Source of the DNA: Malurus cyaneus samueli
Lineage: Eukaryota > Chordata > Aves > Passeriformes > Maluridae
Direction: 5' to 3'
NCBI GenBank assembly: GCA_009741485.1
Contig: CM019230.1
Span: 6,819,982 to 6,883,981 of the forward strand
DNA length: 64,000 nt
Shown here: piece after piece, positions 47,093 to 59,000 of the stretch
Layout: each line of letters begins with the position of its first letter
Position numbering within the stretch: position 1 is the first letter of the stretch
Notes under the pieces: generated by a model
What the model was told of the DNA's origin: nothing
The model's input: the letters and a program-made list of their open reading frames with translations, nothing else
The model's database searches: none
Made by a program: the position numbers and the translations under genes

Positions 47093-50000
47093 CTCCGTGC
47101 CAGGGGCAATGTAGGAGCCAGACATGGAGGACACAGTGTCGGTGCTGAGCTGGGAGTGCTGGCTCTGGGAGGAGGCCATGGACATGACGGACTGAGCCAG
47201 GCTGCTGCTCACGGGCTCTGGGGGAAAGCAGGGGCTGAGGGGGTTGCTGGAGCTCCCCACCCACTGGTGGGGGTCACAGCACAGCACCCCCCAATTGGAG
47301 AGGGGCTAATGAGGAGGAATGGGGTGCAGAGGAAGGACTGGCTGCAGGCCGTGGAGATGGGGTGGGTGCAAAGCTGCCAGCAGCAGGTCCCCAGGGTTCA
47401 CAGCCCCCTGTTCCTGGGTCTATGGGGGACAGAGCAGAGATGATTGGTGTCCCCATGATCCCCATCTCCAGGTCTGCGGGTGACAAAGCAGAGATGACGC
47501 CCTAGGGCTCCATCCAATGTCCGTGCAGGGTAAGAAGGGACCATGCCAGCCCTCCTTGCATCCCCCCACATTGTGACAGTCCTGAGACCATGATGCCACT
47601 CTCCTGCCTGGCCAGTACCCCTGATTCCCACCATGCTGTACCTTCTGGGGACGAGATGGTGGAGGACAGGGGTGTCCCAGTGCATGAGGACTGGTCAATG
47701 GCTCCTGATGATGACAGGGTGAGGTTTTCACTCTCCGGCGTCGCACCACATTCCTGGAAGAGGAGTCCATGGGGTGGATGGGATGGGGGATATTCAGCAT
47801 GGATGGAGTATCTCCCCCAGGCCCCCTAATGGATGGAGGAAGAGCCAGCAGGGGCAAACCCCAGCCAGTCTCTCTGGTCCCAAACCTCCCTCAAACTTGC
47901 TGCCCCTCCCAGTGCCTCAACTCATCACCAGCACATTTTGGACAGTGCTCACCTCCTCACACCGGCCTGGGGATCTCCTCCTGGAGGCCCTCAGCTCTGA
48001 CTCAGTGCATGACTTCTCATCCTCCTCTTCGGGCAGGATGGAGGAGTTCTGGGAGATGGACCTGGCCAAAGGGGCAAAGGAGAGAGTTTCACCCCTGCCC
48101 ACAGCCCCCAGCCCCCAGCCATCTGAGCCCCTCCAGACCCCTGTGCCCACCCCAGTACTCACTTGGAGATGCTCTTCTTCAGCTTGAGCCCGGGGGGGCC
48201 GCAGTCAGGCAGGCGCTCCAGGGGTGACAGGGCCCTCAGGGGGGGCAGGGGGCCATCACTGCCGTAGGCAGGCAGGGTCCCCACACCCGGGGGATCCCCC
48301 AGAGCTCGCAGGGGCAGCGCGGCCGGCGACGGCGTCAGCGGCCCATTGAGCGCCTCCAGCAGCGACACCACCTCGTAACCCGGGGGGATGTTCTCTGAGG
48401 ACTGGGGAGAGCGGGACACAGCGTGAGGATCCTCCCCGGGCCGTTTGGCTGATCCACTCACCCCCAGTGGGATTGAGGTGCCCCACGGAGAATCTCAAAC
48501 CCAAAGAATGGACACCCACAGACACCCAGCTAAAAGCCTTTCCTTGGGTTTTGTTTTTTTTTTTTTGCAATATCACAAAACCCTGTGTTTTTCATGAGAT
48601 CAATTTGCATTAAATAAATAAACCTTGTCAATCAGAAACACATGGACTCCCACTCTGCTGGGAGAGGCGGGGGTCCCACACTCAGCCAGGCACTGACCGA
48701 GTGCTCCTCAGAGTCCGAGGTCTGCGAGGCAATGATGGGGTTGAAGCTGGTGGGCGAGAGGGGGCCCAGCTTTTTCCTCATGGCTCGGATTTGAAGCAAG
48801 GCTCGGAAAGCTGCGGCAGCGGGGGAAAAAGAGAGGGGTGAAAACCAGGGGCTGAAGGGAGACCTGCCAAATGAAAAAAAAACAACAAGCCACCCCATTT
48901 CCCAAGAGGGGCATTCCCACTCTGCACAGTGGGGCTGAAGGAGTGCAGGACTCAAGGGTGGGAGATGCCAGCCCATTCCCGGAGGTGCCAGCTCATTCCT
49001 GGAGATGCCACCCCGATCCCAGAGATGTCAGCCCCTTCCCAGAGATGCCACAACGTTCCCAAAGGTGCCACCCCATTCCCAAAGGTGCCACCCCATTCTA
49101 AGAGGTGCCAGCCCATTTCTCAAGATCCCAACCTGTACCCAGAGATGCCACGATGTTCCTCGAGATGCCAGCCCATTCCCAGAGGTTCCAGCCCATCCCC
49201 AAAGATGCCAGCCTGTTCCCACAGGTGCCAGCCTATTCCCAAAGGTGCCACCACGTTCCCAGAGGTGCCATGCCCTTCCCAGAGATGCCAACCTGTTCCC
49301 AGAGGTGCCACCCTGTTCCCAGAGATGTCACCCCATCCCCAAAGGTGCCAGCCCATCCCCAAAGGTTCCAGCCCATCCCCAGAGGTGCCAGCCTCCCAGA
49401 GGTGCCAGCCCATCCCCAGAGGTGCCATCCAGCCCAGCCATGCCCCGGCCCTTACGCAGCCTGCAGATGGGGCAGTTGTTGGCCTGGTAGCGCAGGGTGT
49501 CGGCGCAGGTGTTGCAGAGGCAGAGGTGGCGGCAGGGCAGGATCAGCGTGTCCCGCACGTCCGACAGGCACACCACGCACTCGGCGCTGTTATCGCTCAC
49601 CTCGTCCTCGGCCACCTGCCCCGGGCACACGAGGGAACTGCTCAGCCTCGGGGTCCCCAGCCCATGAGCACCAGGGTGGGTGCCCTAAAATACCCCAAGA
49701 GGGTCCTGCCGGGGTCCATGGGGTGTCTGCTCTTGAAGAACCCCCTTGGGACCTCATTCTTCCTCTCCAGGAGGATGGAGGTGAGGCCAGAGGAGACAGA
49801 AACCCCAAATGCCATCCCACTTTTACACACAGAGAGAGCACTCCCTCCAGCCCACTGTGCAGAGTGGGGATGCCACTTTTTTTTTTTCTGGCAGGTCTCC
49901 ATGCCTAGAGCCCCATGCTCCCCATCTAAGCCATCACCCTCCCCCCAAAAATGGACTATAAAGGACAGGAGAAAAGCTCAACCCTTCAGCTTTCTGCCTC

Positions 50001-53000
50001 CAGCAGCTTCAATGCCAGCACAAAGCATCCCCAGGCATCACCAGCTCCGAGCTGTGCTGCAAACCCATGCCTTGATCACATTTCAGTGGCCAGGCCTGTG
50101 CTAGGGGAAGGGAAGAGGGGAGGAGGGAAGCTCCCAGGGATGCTTGGGAGGGGTGAGGAGGCAGGCACAGACCTTGGAGTCCTGCGTGTTGTACTTGTTC
50201 TCGATGCCGTAGATCTCCTGCAGCAGGTAACTCACTCCATCCACCTGCAATCCCATGGGGAGGGGCTGAGGAACAGAGAAACCCTCCCCAGAACCACAGC
50301 AGCCCTCTCCTACGGCCAGCCCTCCACCTCCCAACATCCAGGGGCTCTCTTTGCATCAAAATTGCACTCCCTGGGAGGCAGGGGCAAGGCTGGGACACAC
50401 TCAGGGCTTTTGGAGCTCCCCAAAAACCTTCAACACCTCCCCTGAAGGGCCTGCATGGCAGCTGCCACCACCTCAGGGACACCCCAACACTCACCACTTG
50501 CTTCTGCTTGAGGGGCTTCACGCAGAAGGTGCCATCGCTGTGCTGGAGGGAGGAGAGAACACATGGGTGGGCACCCATGGGTGGCTGTGCTGGAGCACCC
50601 ACCCACCCTGTGGCTGTCACTGCTCCCTCCTCGCTCCCAGAAAGCCCATTTTGCAGGAATTCTGGCTTTTCCCGACAGCCCAGCACCAGGTAGTGTGGGA
50701 TGTCACACACATTGCAAAGCTGGAGAATTGTTGGAGCATCCAACGAGGAAGGAAGGTGGAGTTGACCCCAAATGCCTCAAGGGCAGATGCTTAAAAGGAG
50801 GGAATAGTCCCAGGATTTGAGGAGCGGCCCCAAAGCAGCCCCAGCCCAGCAGCACAATCCCAGTTGCCAGGGATTCTCCTTGCACCCAGTGGGTGAGGGG
50901 GTATGGGGGATAGGAGGGCCCCAGCTTGGCATTTACCTTCTCAAAGGTGGCCAGCAGCACATGGCAGTGCCCGCTGTGCTCTGCAAGACACAAAGGGACA
51001 CGTGGGGCTCAGGGGACAAGCAGGGGCACAGGCAGAGCCATGGGGACAGTGAGGAAAAGCAGGAGGCTCTGCCCAGCTGGCACCACAACACCAACAAACT
51101 GGGAAAACCCATCCCAGCAAGGAGCCCCCTCCTCACCCTCTCCTTCATCCACCACCGCCTGCACCACCATGGGATAAACCTCGCGGTCCAGGTCGAAGCC
51201 CAGCTGGAGAGAGACAGGAGAGGCTTGGTGAGATGGAGCAGTGCTGAGGCTTCATCCCAGCTCCATGTCCAGAGATGAGGGCAGGGGCACACACCCACCT
51301 CCTCCTCGCTCCACTCGGAGGGGTCGATGGTGTGCGAGGGCACACAGAACTGCTGGCACACCCCCCGCTTGTAGTGCACCGTCTCCGACTGCAGGCTGTT
51401 GTCCCTGGGGATGTAGCTGGCCCGGGGACAGAGGACAGAGTCAGGGCACCACGGGTGTGCCCACACTGCTCCTGCTCCCCCCAGATCACAGGTGCCAGGT
51501 GAATTGGGGGGATATCACCCCTCGCCCCCCAAATGCCTGTTGGGGCTGAGGTAAGAAGTTCTAAAAAGGGCTAAAATAACCCACAGGCTAAAATAAACAC
51601 AGGGCAGCCAACAACGCACGGGAGGGGACAGGGACAACTCCACAGCCAACCTGGAGGTGACTGTGAGGCACAGTGATTAACCTGGGTCTCTGCTCTGACC
51701 TGAAGGTAACAAGAGAGAACAGGACGGGACAGGGAAGGAGGGGACAGGGGCTGGGAGGCAGCTCATGGTGGCACCTGGGGAGAGAAGGAACCCCTCCATC
51801 AGCAGCTTCCCGTGCCCTGAGAGAGGCTCCAGGAGGGAGAGTCCCATCAGCCAGGGACACACACCGGGCTTGGGGGGGACACAGGCCCAGCTGGGACCCC
51901 TCACCTCGCCACCCCGTTGTGAAACTCCTCCGTTGCCTGGTAGTAGATGGTGATGGCCACGCGGGCGTCCGTGTCGAAGGTGAACTCCACGTTGTAGTGC
52001 ACCTTGGCTTTGCTCACTTCTTCCCCAGGGGTCTTCACCTCCTCCGAGCACCTGGGGAGCACAGAAGCTCCAGGAGACGGGCCTTGGGGTGCTCCAGGAC
52101 GGATCCCCTCAGCACCAGAAGGGGACACTGAGGCACGCCCAAGATCGCTCCTGCAGGCTGGGAAGTGTCGCAGACAGATTTCAGCCGGAATAATCCCGAA
52201 TCTCACGGCCCTGCCGCAATCCCCAGCCTCCCTCCAGCAAAGCCTTCGGAAGGTGGGGGAGGAAGAAGAAGAAAAGCACTTCAAAGGCAGCGTTAAGCTC
52301 CTTTAATCCTGCGGCACTGCCTGCGCCGGCATGCGGGAAGCGGGAGGGGAAGGGCACGTTCAGAGAGCTGCTTGATGTATGGATTTTGCTTTGGGTTTTT
52401 TTTGTATGCAAAGCTGTTTATTGTAAAGAAGTTTTGTATTTTATAAGAATTTAAGTGATTTATAATTAGTTTTTATTATTTGTATGTAATGTATAGAATG
52501 GGTAAACTTTAGGAGTTTTTGGGGGATTTTTTTCATTTTTTTTCTGTTCTTTTCCCATGACTTTCAGTTCTCTGTGAACTTTCTTGTATTTAACTGTAAC
52601 TATTCTCCCAGGGTTTTTCTGTTCACCAAAGCAAACAGATCCTCGTTGTCTGAAGCCTGCATTCCCACAAGGAGCCATGGCTCATCCCCTCCATCCTCCC
52701 ATGTCCCACAGCAGGACCCTCCTCCCCACGGCTCGGGGCTTCACACTCACTTGACGAGGCGCAGGGTGTCCTTGCGGATGTTGATTAAGCTCCTGAGGGT
52801 CTTCACGGGTTCCTGAGGAGGTGGAGCAGCGTAAGGGAACTAGGATGAGAGAGACAGCGGTGAAGGCAGACGCACACGGGGGGTTCTGGTGGCTGTGGAC
52901 CCGCAGTGACCCAGACCCAACGCCCTGCGGAGGGAATCGGGGTGGCCTGGGCAGCCTGGTGGGTGCTGAGAACCCACAGCTCCTGCTGGATTTTGGGTAC

Positions 53001-56000
53001 CAGGCAGTGATGACAGGGACATCCCTCCAGGACAGCAGGGCCAGTGTCACTGGGCAGGGGGCACACACAGGGGCTGCTCCTTGTCCCTTCAGCTGGAGGG
53101 TGACAGGGACATGGGGCACAGGGCAGGTGGCTGCTGATGGATTTTTAGGCTGCTGGATGAGGTTGGGCAGAGAGGGAGACTGAAGCTCCCTCCCTGTCCA
53201 CCAGCCAAGGAAAAACAGGCACAAGCATCCCTGTTTGCTTTCTGACTGATGGGATTTGGGTGGTGGAATCCCTGCCAGCCCCGTGCCTGGGCTGGAGCAG
53301 GCAGAGAGCAGCATCCATCCTCCAAGGTGACATTGTCCTTCCCAGTCCTTCCTGTCCACCTGACAGGGGCTACAGGGCTTGCTGGGGACAGGGGACACAG
53401 GGGCACCCAAGGGACACCCTCTCCTGGGCACCAGAGTCACCCAGAGGAGAATGAGGGCAGTGGGGAAAGGATTCAGGAGCCACCTTCCCCCTCTCCATCT
53501 TCCAGGTAGGTTGAGCCCCAGGAGGGATCAGCCCTGATTAAGGGCAAGCTGTCACCGTGTGCCAGGGGACAGCCAGAGCCAGGAGGGTGTCAGGTGCCAT
53601 CAGGGATGGCAGATGGCTCTGGAGAGGGAATAGTGTCCCACTGTCCCTCACTGAGGCACCCACTGCACCCTGACACCAAGAGGACAAGACTCAATTGCAG
53701 GTGGCACTCAGGGATGTCCTGCAGGGAGCCAGGTGCCCATTTTCCGTGGTACTCTCACATGGGACAGCCATCATCACCCAACCCGTCCTCAGAGCCATCA
53801 TCAGCTTCCCTGTCCCCAGAGCCCAGCAGAGCAGGATGGATGGGACTGGGGAACAGTGCTGGGCACAGACGGACAGGGTGGCACAGGCACTATTGGCAGA
53901 TTCAAGCCTGGGCTGGACACAGCGTGGCCGATGGCTCCAGAGGCTTTGGAGATGAATTCCCAGCACTGTGTCCCACCACCCTCAACCCCTCTGGGAGGGG
54001 AAAAGAGCAGCAAGGTCATTAAACTGCCATTAACGAACTTTTTAATGAGTCACTGAACATGCAGGTGCAGAACCGAGCACCTGCAGAGTCACCCACTGCA
54101 GCTGGGAGGAAGAAAGTGAGAGCAGGCTCCAGGCTGGAGCTGAGCCATATCGTGACATGTTGTGCCATGTCGTGATATGTTGTGCCATGTCGTGACATGT
54201 TGTGCCATGTCGTGACATGTTGTGCCATGTCGTGACATGTTGAGCCATGTCGTGACACAGCCCCTGCTATTCAAACCAACGCAGTCACCCCAAATTGCTG
54301 GTTGGCACCTCACCCAGCCAAACCATGCCCAAACCAGGCCTGGCAGGGAGGACACCCCTGGGTGCGACCCCCCCTCCTGCTGCAGCCCCCAGGGGTGGGT
54401 GACAGAGGAGGGAAGGAGCAGTCAGGTCCCCTGGGTGTCACCCACAGGGGCCGTTGGGCTGGGCAGGATGGGGAAGTGCCGCAGGCAAATTTTGTGCTGC
54501 AGAAACCACTTCGGGTTCTTCCACTCCCACGTGTGAAAAGCACTTTTTGGGGGCGGTTAGATTTTTTTTTTTTTTTTAACTAAATCTTACAAGCCAGATT
54601 TTGCACATCAGAAAGGAGCCATTCAGAGGACGTTTTGCATCTCCTCACTTCAAATCAAGCTTAAACACAACAGAAAAAAAAAAGGGTAATGGTTGTGGTG
54701 AAGTTAAGAATGTCATCCACGTGCCTATAGCAACATTTGGTGCAGGCCAGCTTCTGTTAAAGTGAAATAAAAACCACCCTCGAAAGTCTGTCTCGGGGTT
54801 TTTCTACAAGCAGATCCCAGCAGGTTTGCGTGGGCAGGGAAACCCAGTGGCACATTTCAACAGTTCCTGGCTTCCCCTGCGCTCTCAGCGTGCCTCCAGC
54901 AGCTTCTCTGCTCCTCAGCCCCTGCATGGTGGCAGCTATTAAACCTGCAATGCCCTTCCCAGCCCCTTGGGAACCTGTTCCCAGCTGGAAAATCCAGATT
55001 ATTATGTGTCCATGGAGGGGAGAACCTGCACAGCCTCCGGCTGCTCTGCACATCCCTGCGGCAGCAGCGCTGCTCATAGCTCAGACAAAGTGCTCCGCTC
55101 ACAGAGCACTTGGGACACAATTTTTCCAAGATCTCCTGGCCCCTGATCCCCAAGGAACCCAAAACAATCCCCCAGTGAAAAGCAGTGGCCATCTCCAATG
55201 TTTCCAGCCCAAGTAGGGCTCTCACAGAAGGCAGGAAAGCAAAAGCATCGCAGCCAAGAAGCATCAGGACAGGACTTGGAGGTGGCATCAGAGCGGCCCA
55301 AGCGTTGCCTGGACACAGTCTTGGATCAGAACCAGCCCAGCTCCTCCCCAACTCCTCCCTGAGCCCCCAAAAGTTGCCTGAGCCAAAGTCCAGCCCCAGA
55401 ACAGTCCCTGGTTCCCCTGGGAGACAGGAGCTTGGTCACAGCTCTGCAGCCCAGGGCCGTCAGTAATTAAACCAGAGCAAGACAATTTAGCTCATGATGC
55501 TGTATTAATTCTCTCTGCTGTTTCCAAGCTGTTCCTTTGCCTTCCCCGCTGCTCTGCTGTCGGGGCTGCTGACATGGGAACTGCTCACTGGGCAGTTTAG
55601 AGGCTTTTACTGTAATCAAGAGGATTTCTCAACACTCGCTGCTGGAAGAGACCCTGAGTGCTGACTTCTCATTTTCCAGGAAAGCACAGAGGATGGAGAG
55701 ACAGGCACTGCCTTTGCCCACCCAGTGTTTATGGGCTTTGGGGGAGCTCCTGACCTTGGCTCTGCCGGGATTCCTGCTCTGGCACAGCCCAGGGCCGGAC
55801 ACTTCCCTGCTGAAGCATGGCACAATGCTGCCAAAATGTTTCTGAAGCCAATTCCAAGGAGGAAACAGGAACCTTGCTGTCAGCAGGCAATGCCTGAGAG
55901 CTGGGCCAAAGCACCAGGCAAGTTTATCTCAACTCAACAGAAAAGCTTTGGTGCCTTTTAAGTCTTCACCCTGAATTTTTTTAATACCTGATGCCCTCAG

Positions 56001-59000
56001 ACTCCTCCAGACAGTGCTGGTGAGCTGTCCCACAGCTGAGAGGCACCTGGATGAGAGGGCGAATCACTCCCATGGCTGAATCCCGCTTTCATTTGCTCCC
56101 TTTCCAAAGGCAGCACGCACAAAAACCCTCTCCAGGAGCCTGGCGTGTGGGGACCCCTCTCCAGCCAGGTTTCCTTGTGCCCTGAGACCAGCACTGCAAA
56201 ACCCCTCCATGCTGCCCCCAGCCCCAACCTACTCCCAACTTTAAAAAAAAAAAAAAAATTTATTTCTTCCCTATTTTGCTAGAGGCTGAGTAATTCCATC
56301 TATTCGTTTCCATGATACTCTACTAGCTTGCTGCACACCAGTGTCTCTGTGTCATGCCTTCCTGTCTGGGATATGCTCCTGGGTGAGATGGGGAAGGCAA
56401 GAGAAAAAGCAGCTCTTGGAGAGGCAATGAGAAAGAAGTTGGATTAAATCAGCCCATTGCCCCTCAGCACGGTGGTTAGTCCCCTATGGAACAACAGGGA
56501 CAGGCTGCAGCAGGTACCACCCCCTCTATCAGCCACCAGAGAATCCATTCAGCCCGCTCCAGGCGTGCTCTGCCCGTGGAGGGGACAGCCAGCAGCCTTG
56601 TCCCACACCCCCGTGACACACACAGCGCTTCGGGAAGGGGCGAGCCTGTGCCCCGGAGCCCCAGCCCCGATCCCCCCGCCGCTACCCACCACCACGGGCC
56701 GGTTGCCCAGGAAGTTGAGGTCGCTGTTCTCGCCGAAGAGGTACCCCTCGGGGTGCGTGGAGTCGAACTTCTCCCCGCCCATGATGAAGTGGTTGGCAAA
56801 GTAACTCCCTGCAACGAAAGCACAGCGAGCGCCTGAGCGGAGGGGGAGGAGGGGGCTCCCGCCGGGCGCTGGAGCGGCACCATCACACCGGATCGATGGC
56901 TCGGAGGTGACTTTGTCCCCAGGGTCACCTTGCTGGGAGCCTTTCTGGTTGAGCTCACACGCTGAGAGCCCCGAGGGAGGCAGGGGCTGCCAGGAAGCAA
57001 CGCTCCCTGCTTGCCTCTCCTCTCCCTGCCTGCCCCCTCCTCTCTTCTCCCTGCCCTCTCTTCTCCCTGCCCTCTCTCCTTCTCCTCTCCTTCTCCTCTC
57101 CTTCTGCTCTCCTTCTCCTCCAGCCCCGGGATGGTGCAGGGGTCCAGCCTCACGGCAGCGCTGGCCTTGGAGGCTGCTCCAACCCGTGGGATTTAAGGGT
57201 GCTGCTCCCCTTTCCTTGCCTGGGCAATCCCTGTGAGCCCCAGAACAGCCCGAGCCACCCAAGGTCACCCTGACCTTCAGCCATCCCCGCACTGGCAGGA
57301 GCTGACGGATCCTGCTGTGTGAGGAGGAAGAGGAGACGGCTCCTGGGGCAGCAGAGCAGGAGAGCAGAGCTGATCCTGGGCACAAACAGCAGCTCATGTC
57401 CCAAGGAGGCAGGAGAGGCTCTGAGCTGCCAGAGAAGGGAGCCCTGCAAGGCCTGGAGGAGCCAGGCTGGCTCCCACACCCTGGGGATGCTGTGGGAAGG
57501 GCAGCAGGGACCAGGCACGCAGCTCTTGCCCTGCTCGGCGTCACAGACCCCATGTGCCACCCAAGGCCGTGTCCACAGCCGGGCACTGGACCGAGTTCTG
57601 TCAGTTCTCAGCCTGCAGCCTTCCCCAGGAAGGGCTCAGCTGCAGGAGGGAGGATTTGGGGGCCCACCAGGAGGTCAGCACTGCCCCTGCAGAGCGCTCC
57701 ACACCACTGTGATGAACGCTGGGCAATGAGCAGTGTCCCTTCTTCCCCCCAGGGTAAATCACAGAGCCAACACAGCCCCCAGCTCAGGCACTGCTCCACT
57801 GGAGAAGATTTTCCTCCCAGCCCAGCCAGGAGTCAACTGGTGCCTGCTCCTTGACCGTGAGATCAGGGCTGTGTGGGAAAAGCATTGGGCACAGCAGCTG
57901 GCCAGGCAGAAGGGCTGAGATTTAAGGTGGGAAAAAAGGGAAAGGTGGACAGGGATGGGGCAGCAGCAAGGGGGGAGCAGAAGCACAAGGAATCAGTCAG
58001 ACATGGACAGTGTCCTGCATCCTGCCAGCCACAGGGACAGGGTCTGCCTTATAAAAACCCCAAACACACCAGCACAGATCCCTCTGCACCCCAGCAGGGA
58101 CACCCCAAACCCAAACCTTCGGGGACCACAAATAAAGGAGCTCAAGGCTGGGATGCAGCTCTTCTTCTGGGGACTGAAGTCAGAGCCTGCAATTAGCTTC
58201 CAACAGAGGCAGGGGCTATCCAGTGCTGGAGAAGGCTTTAATCCTGCACTTAAACCCCAAAACTGAGCCCAAAGCCTGAAGGGAGGAGCAGGGGGATCTA
58301 ACAGTGGGGCAGGAGGGATGAGCGGGGTCCCAGAGCTCTGCCCCAAGGCCCCATGGTGCAGCAATGCCCGGATGCAGCGAGCGAACGTCAACCATCAATT
58401 ATTGATGCCTGCTGCTTTCAGGTCCCATTTTCCATGTACATAATTCATAGGCAGCTCGCCTGGAAGGACTTGGCTCTACGGAAAAAAAAAAAAAAAAAAA
58501 GCCCCAAGAGCAAAGTGCCTTTGGAGCTGCCTGCAACAGCACAGCCAGGGGAGAATGGGGCCATCCAGAGCTTTTCCTGACACTGACACTGAGGAGGAGC
58601 AGGAGATGGCAGAAAAATTACATTTAAACACCGAGAAAAGCCACCCCAGCACAGGGAGAAAGCTGGAAAATGGAACACAGGCTCTCTGATTGGCCCAGCC
58701 ACAGTTTGGTGGGTGCTGGGGGCTCCTGTAGGATGGGGAGGGCAGGTGAGGACCACGCTGTCGTCACCAAGTCTCCCTGACAGGGTTTGAGAGCATCCCT
58801 GGGTACTGCAGGCTCCCAGCACATCCCTCAGAGGCTTCAATCCCTCCTGACAGCAGACAGAACCAGCTCTGTGCTCCCTCCCTTGCTGTTAAACAAGAGG
58901 CTCAAGTCGTGCCAGGCTTTTCCAGGGAAGCAGCAGCACAGGAAAGCCCAGGGCATCATCAGGAGGATGTCAGTGACCCCCTGGACACGGCTGGTGGCAG

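Noticed and set aside
48961..49435. CRISPR-like regular repeats
   Set aside because: Contiguous 20-bp units without unique spacers in a vertebrate intron; a minisatellite.
48929..50104. 391-codon plus-strand open frame of repeating short peptides
   Set aside because: It is the translation of the 20-bp minisatellite and lies antisense to RNF157 exons. No family similarity.
54019..54258. Repetitive small protein with His/Trp/Met periodicity
   Set aside because: Product of the 20-bp palindromic repeat; a 20-bp unit does not keep frame, and no gene structure is present.
56549..57586. 345-codon minus-strand frame
   Set aside because: Contains genuine RNF157 exon 2 but extends through intron on both sides across clear splice sites.
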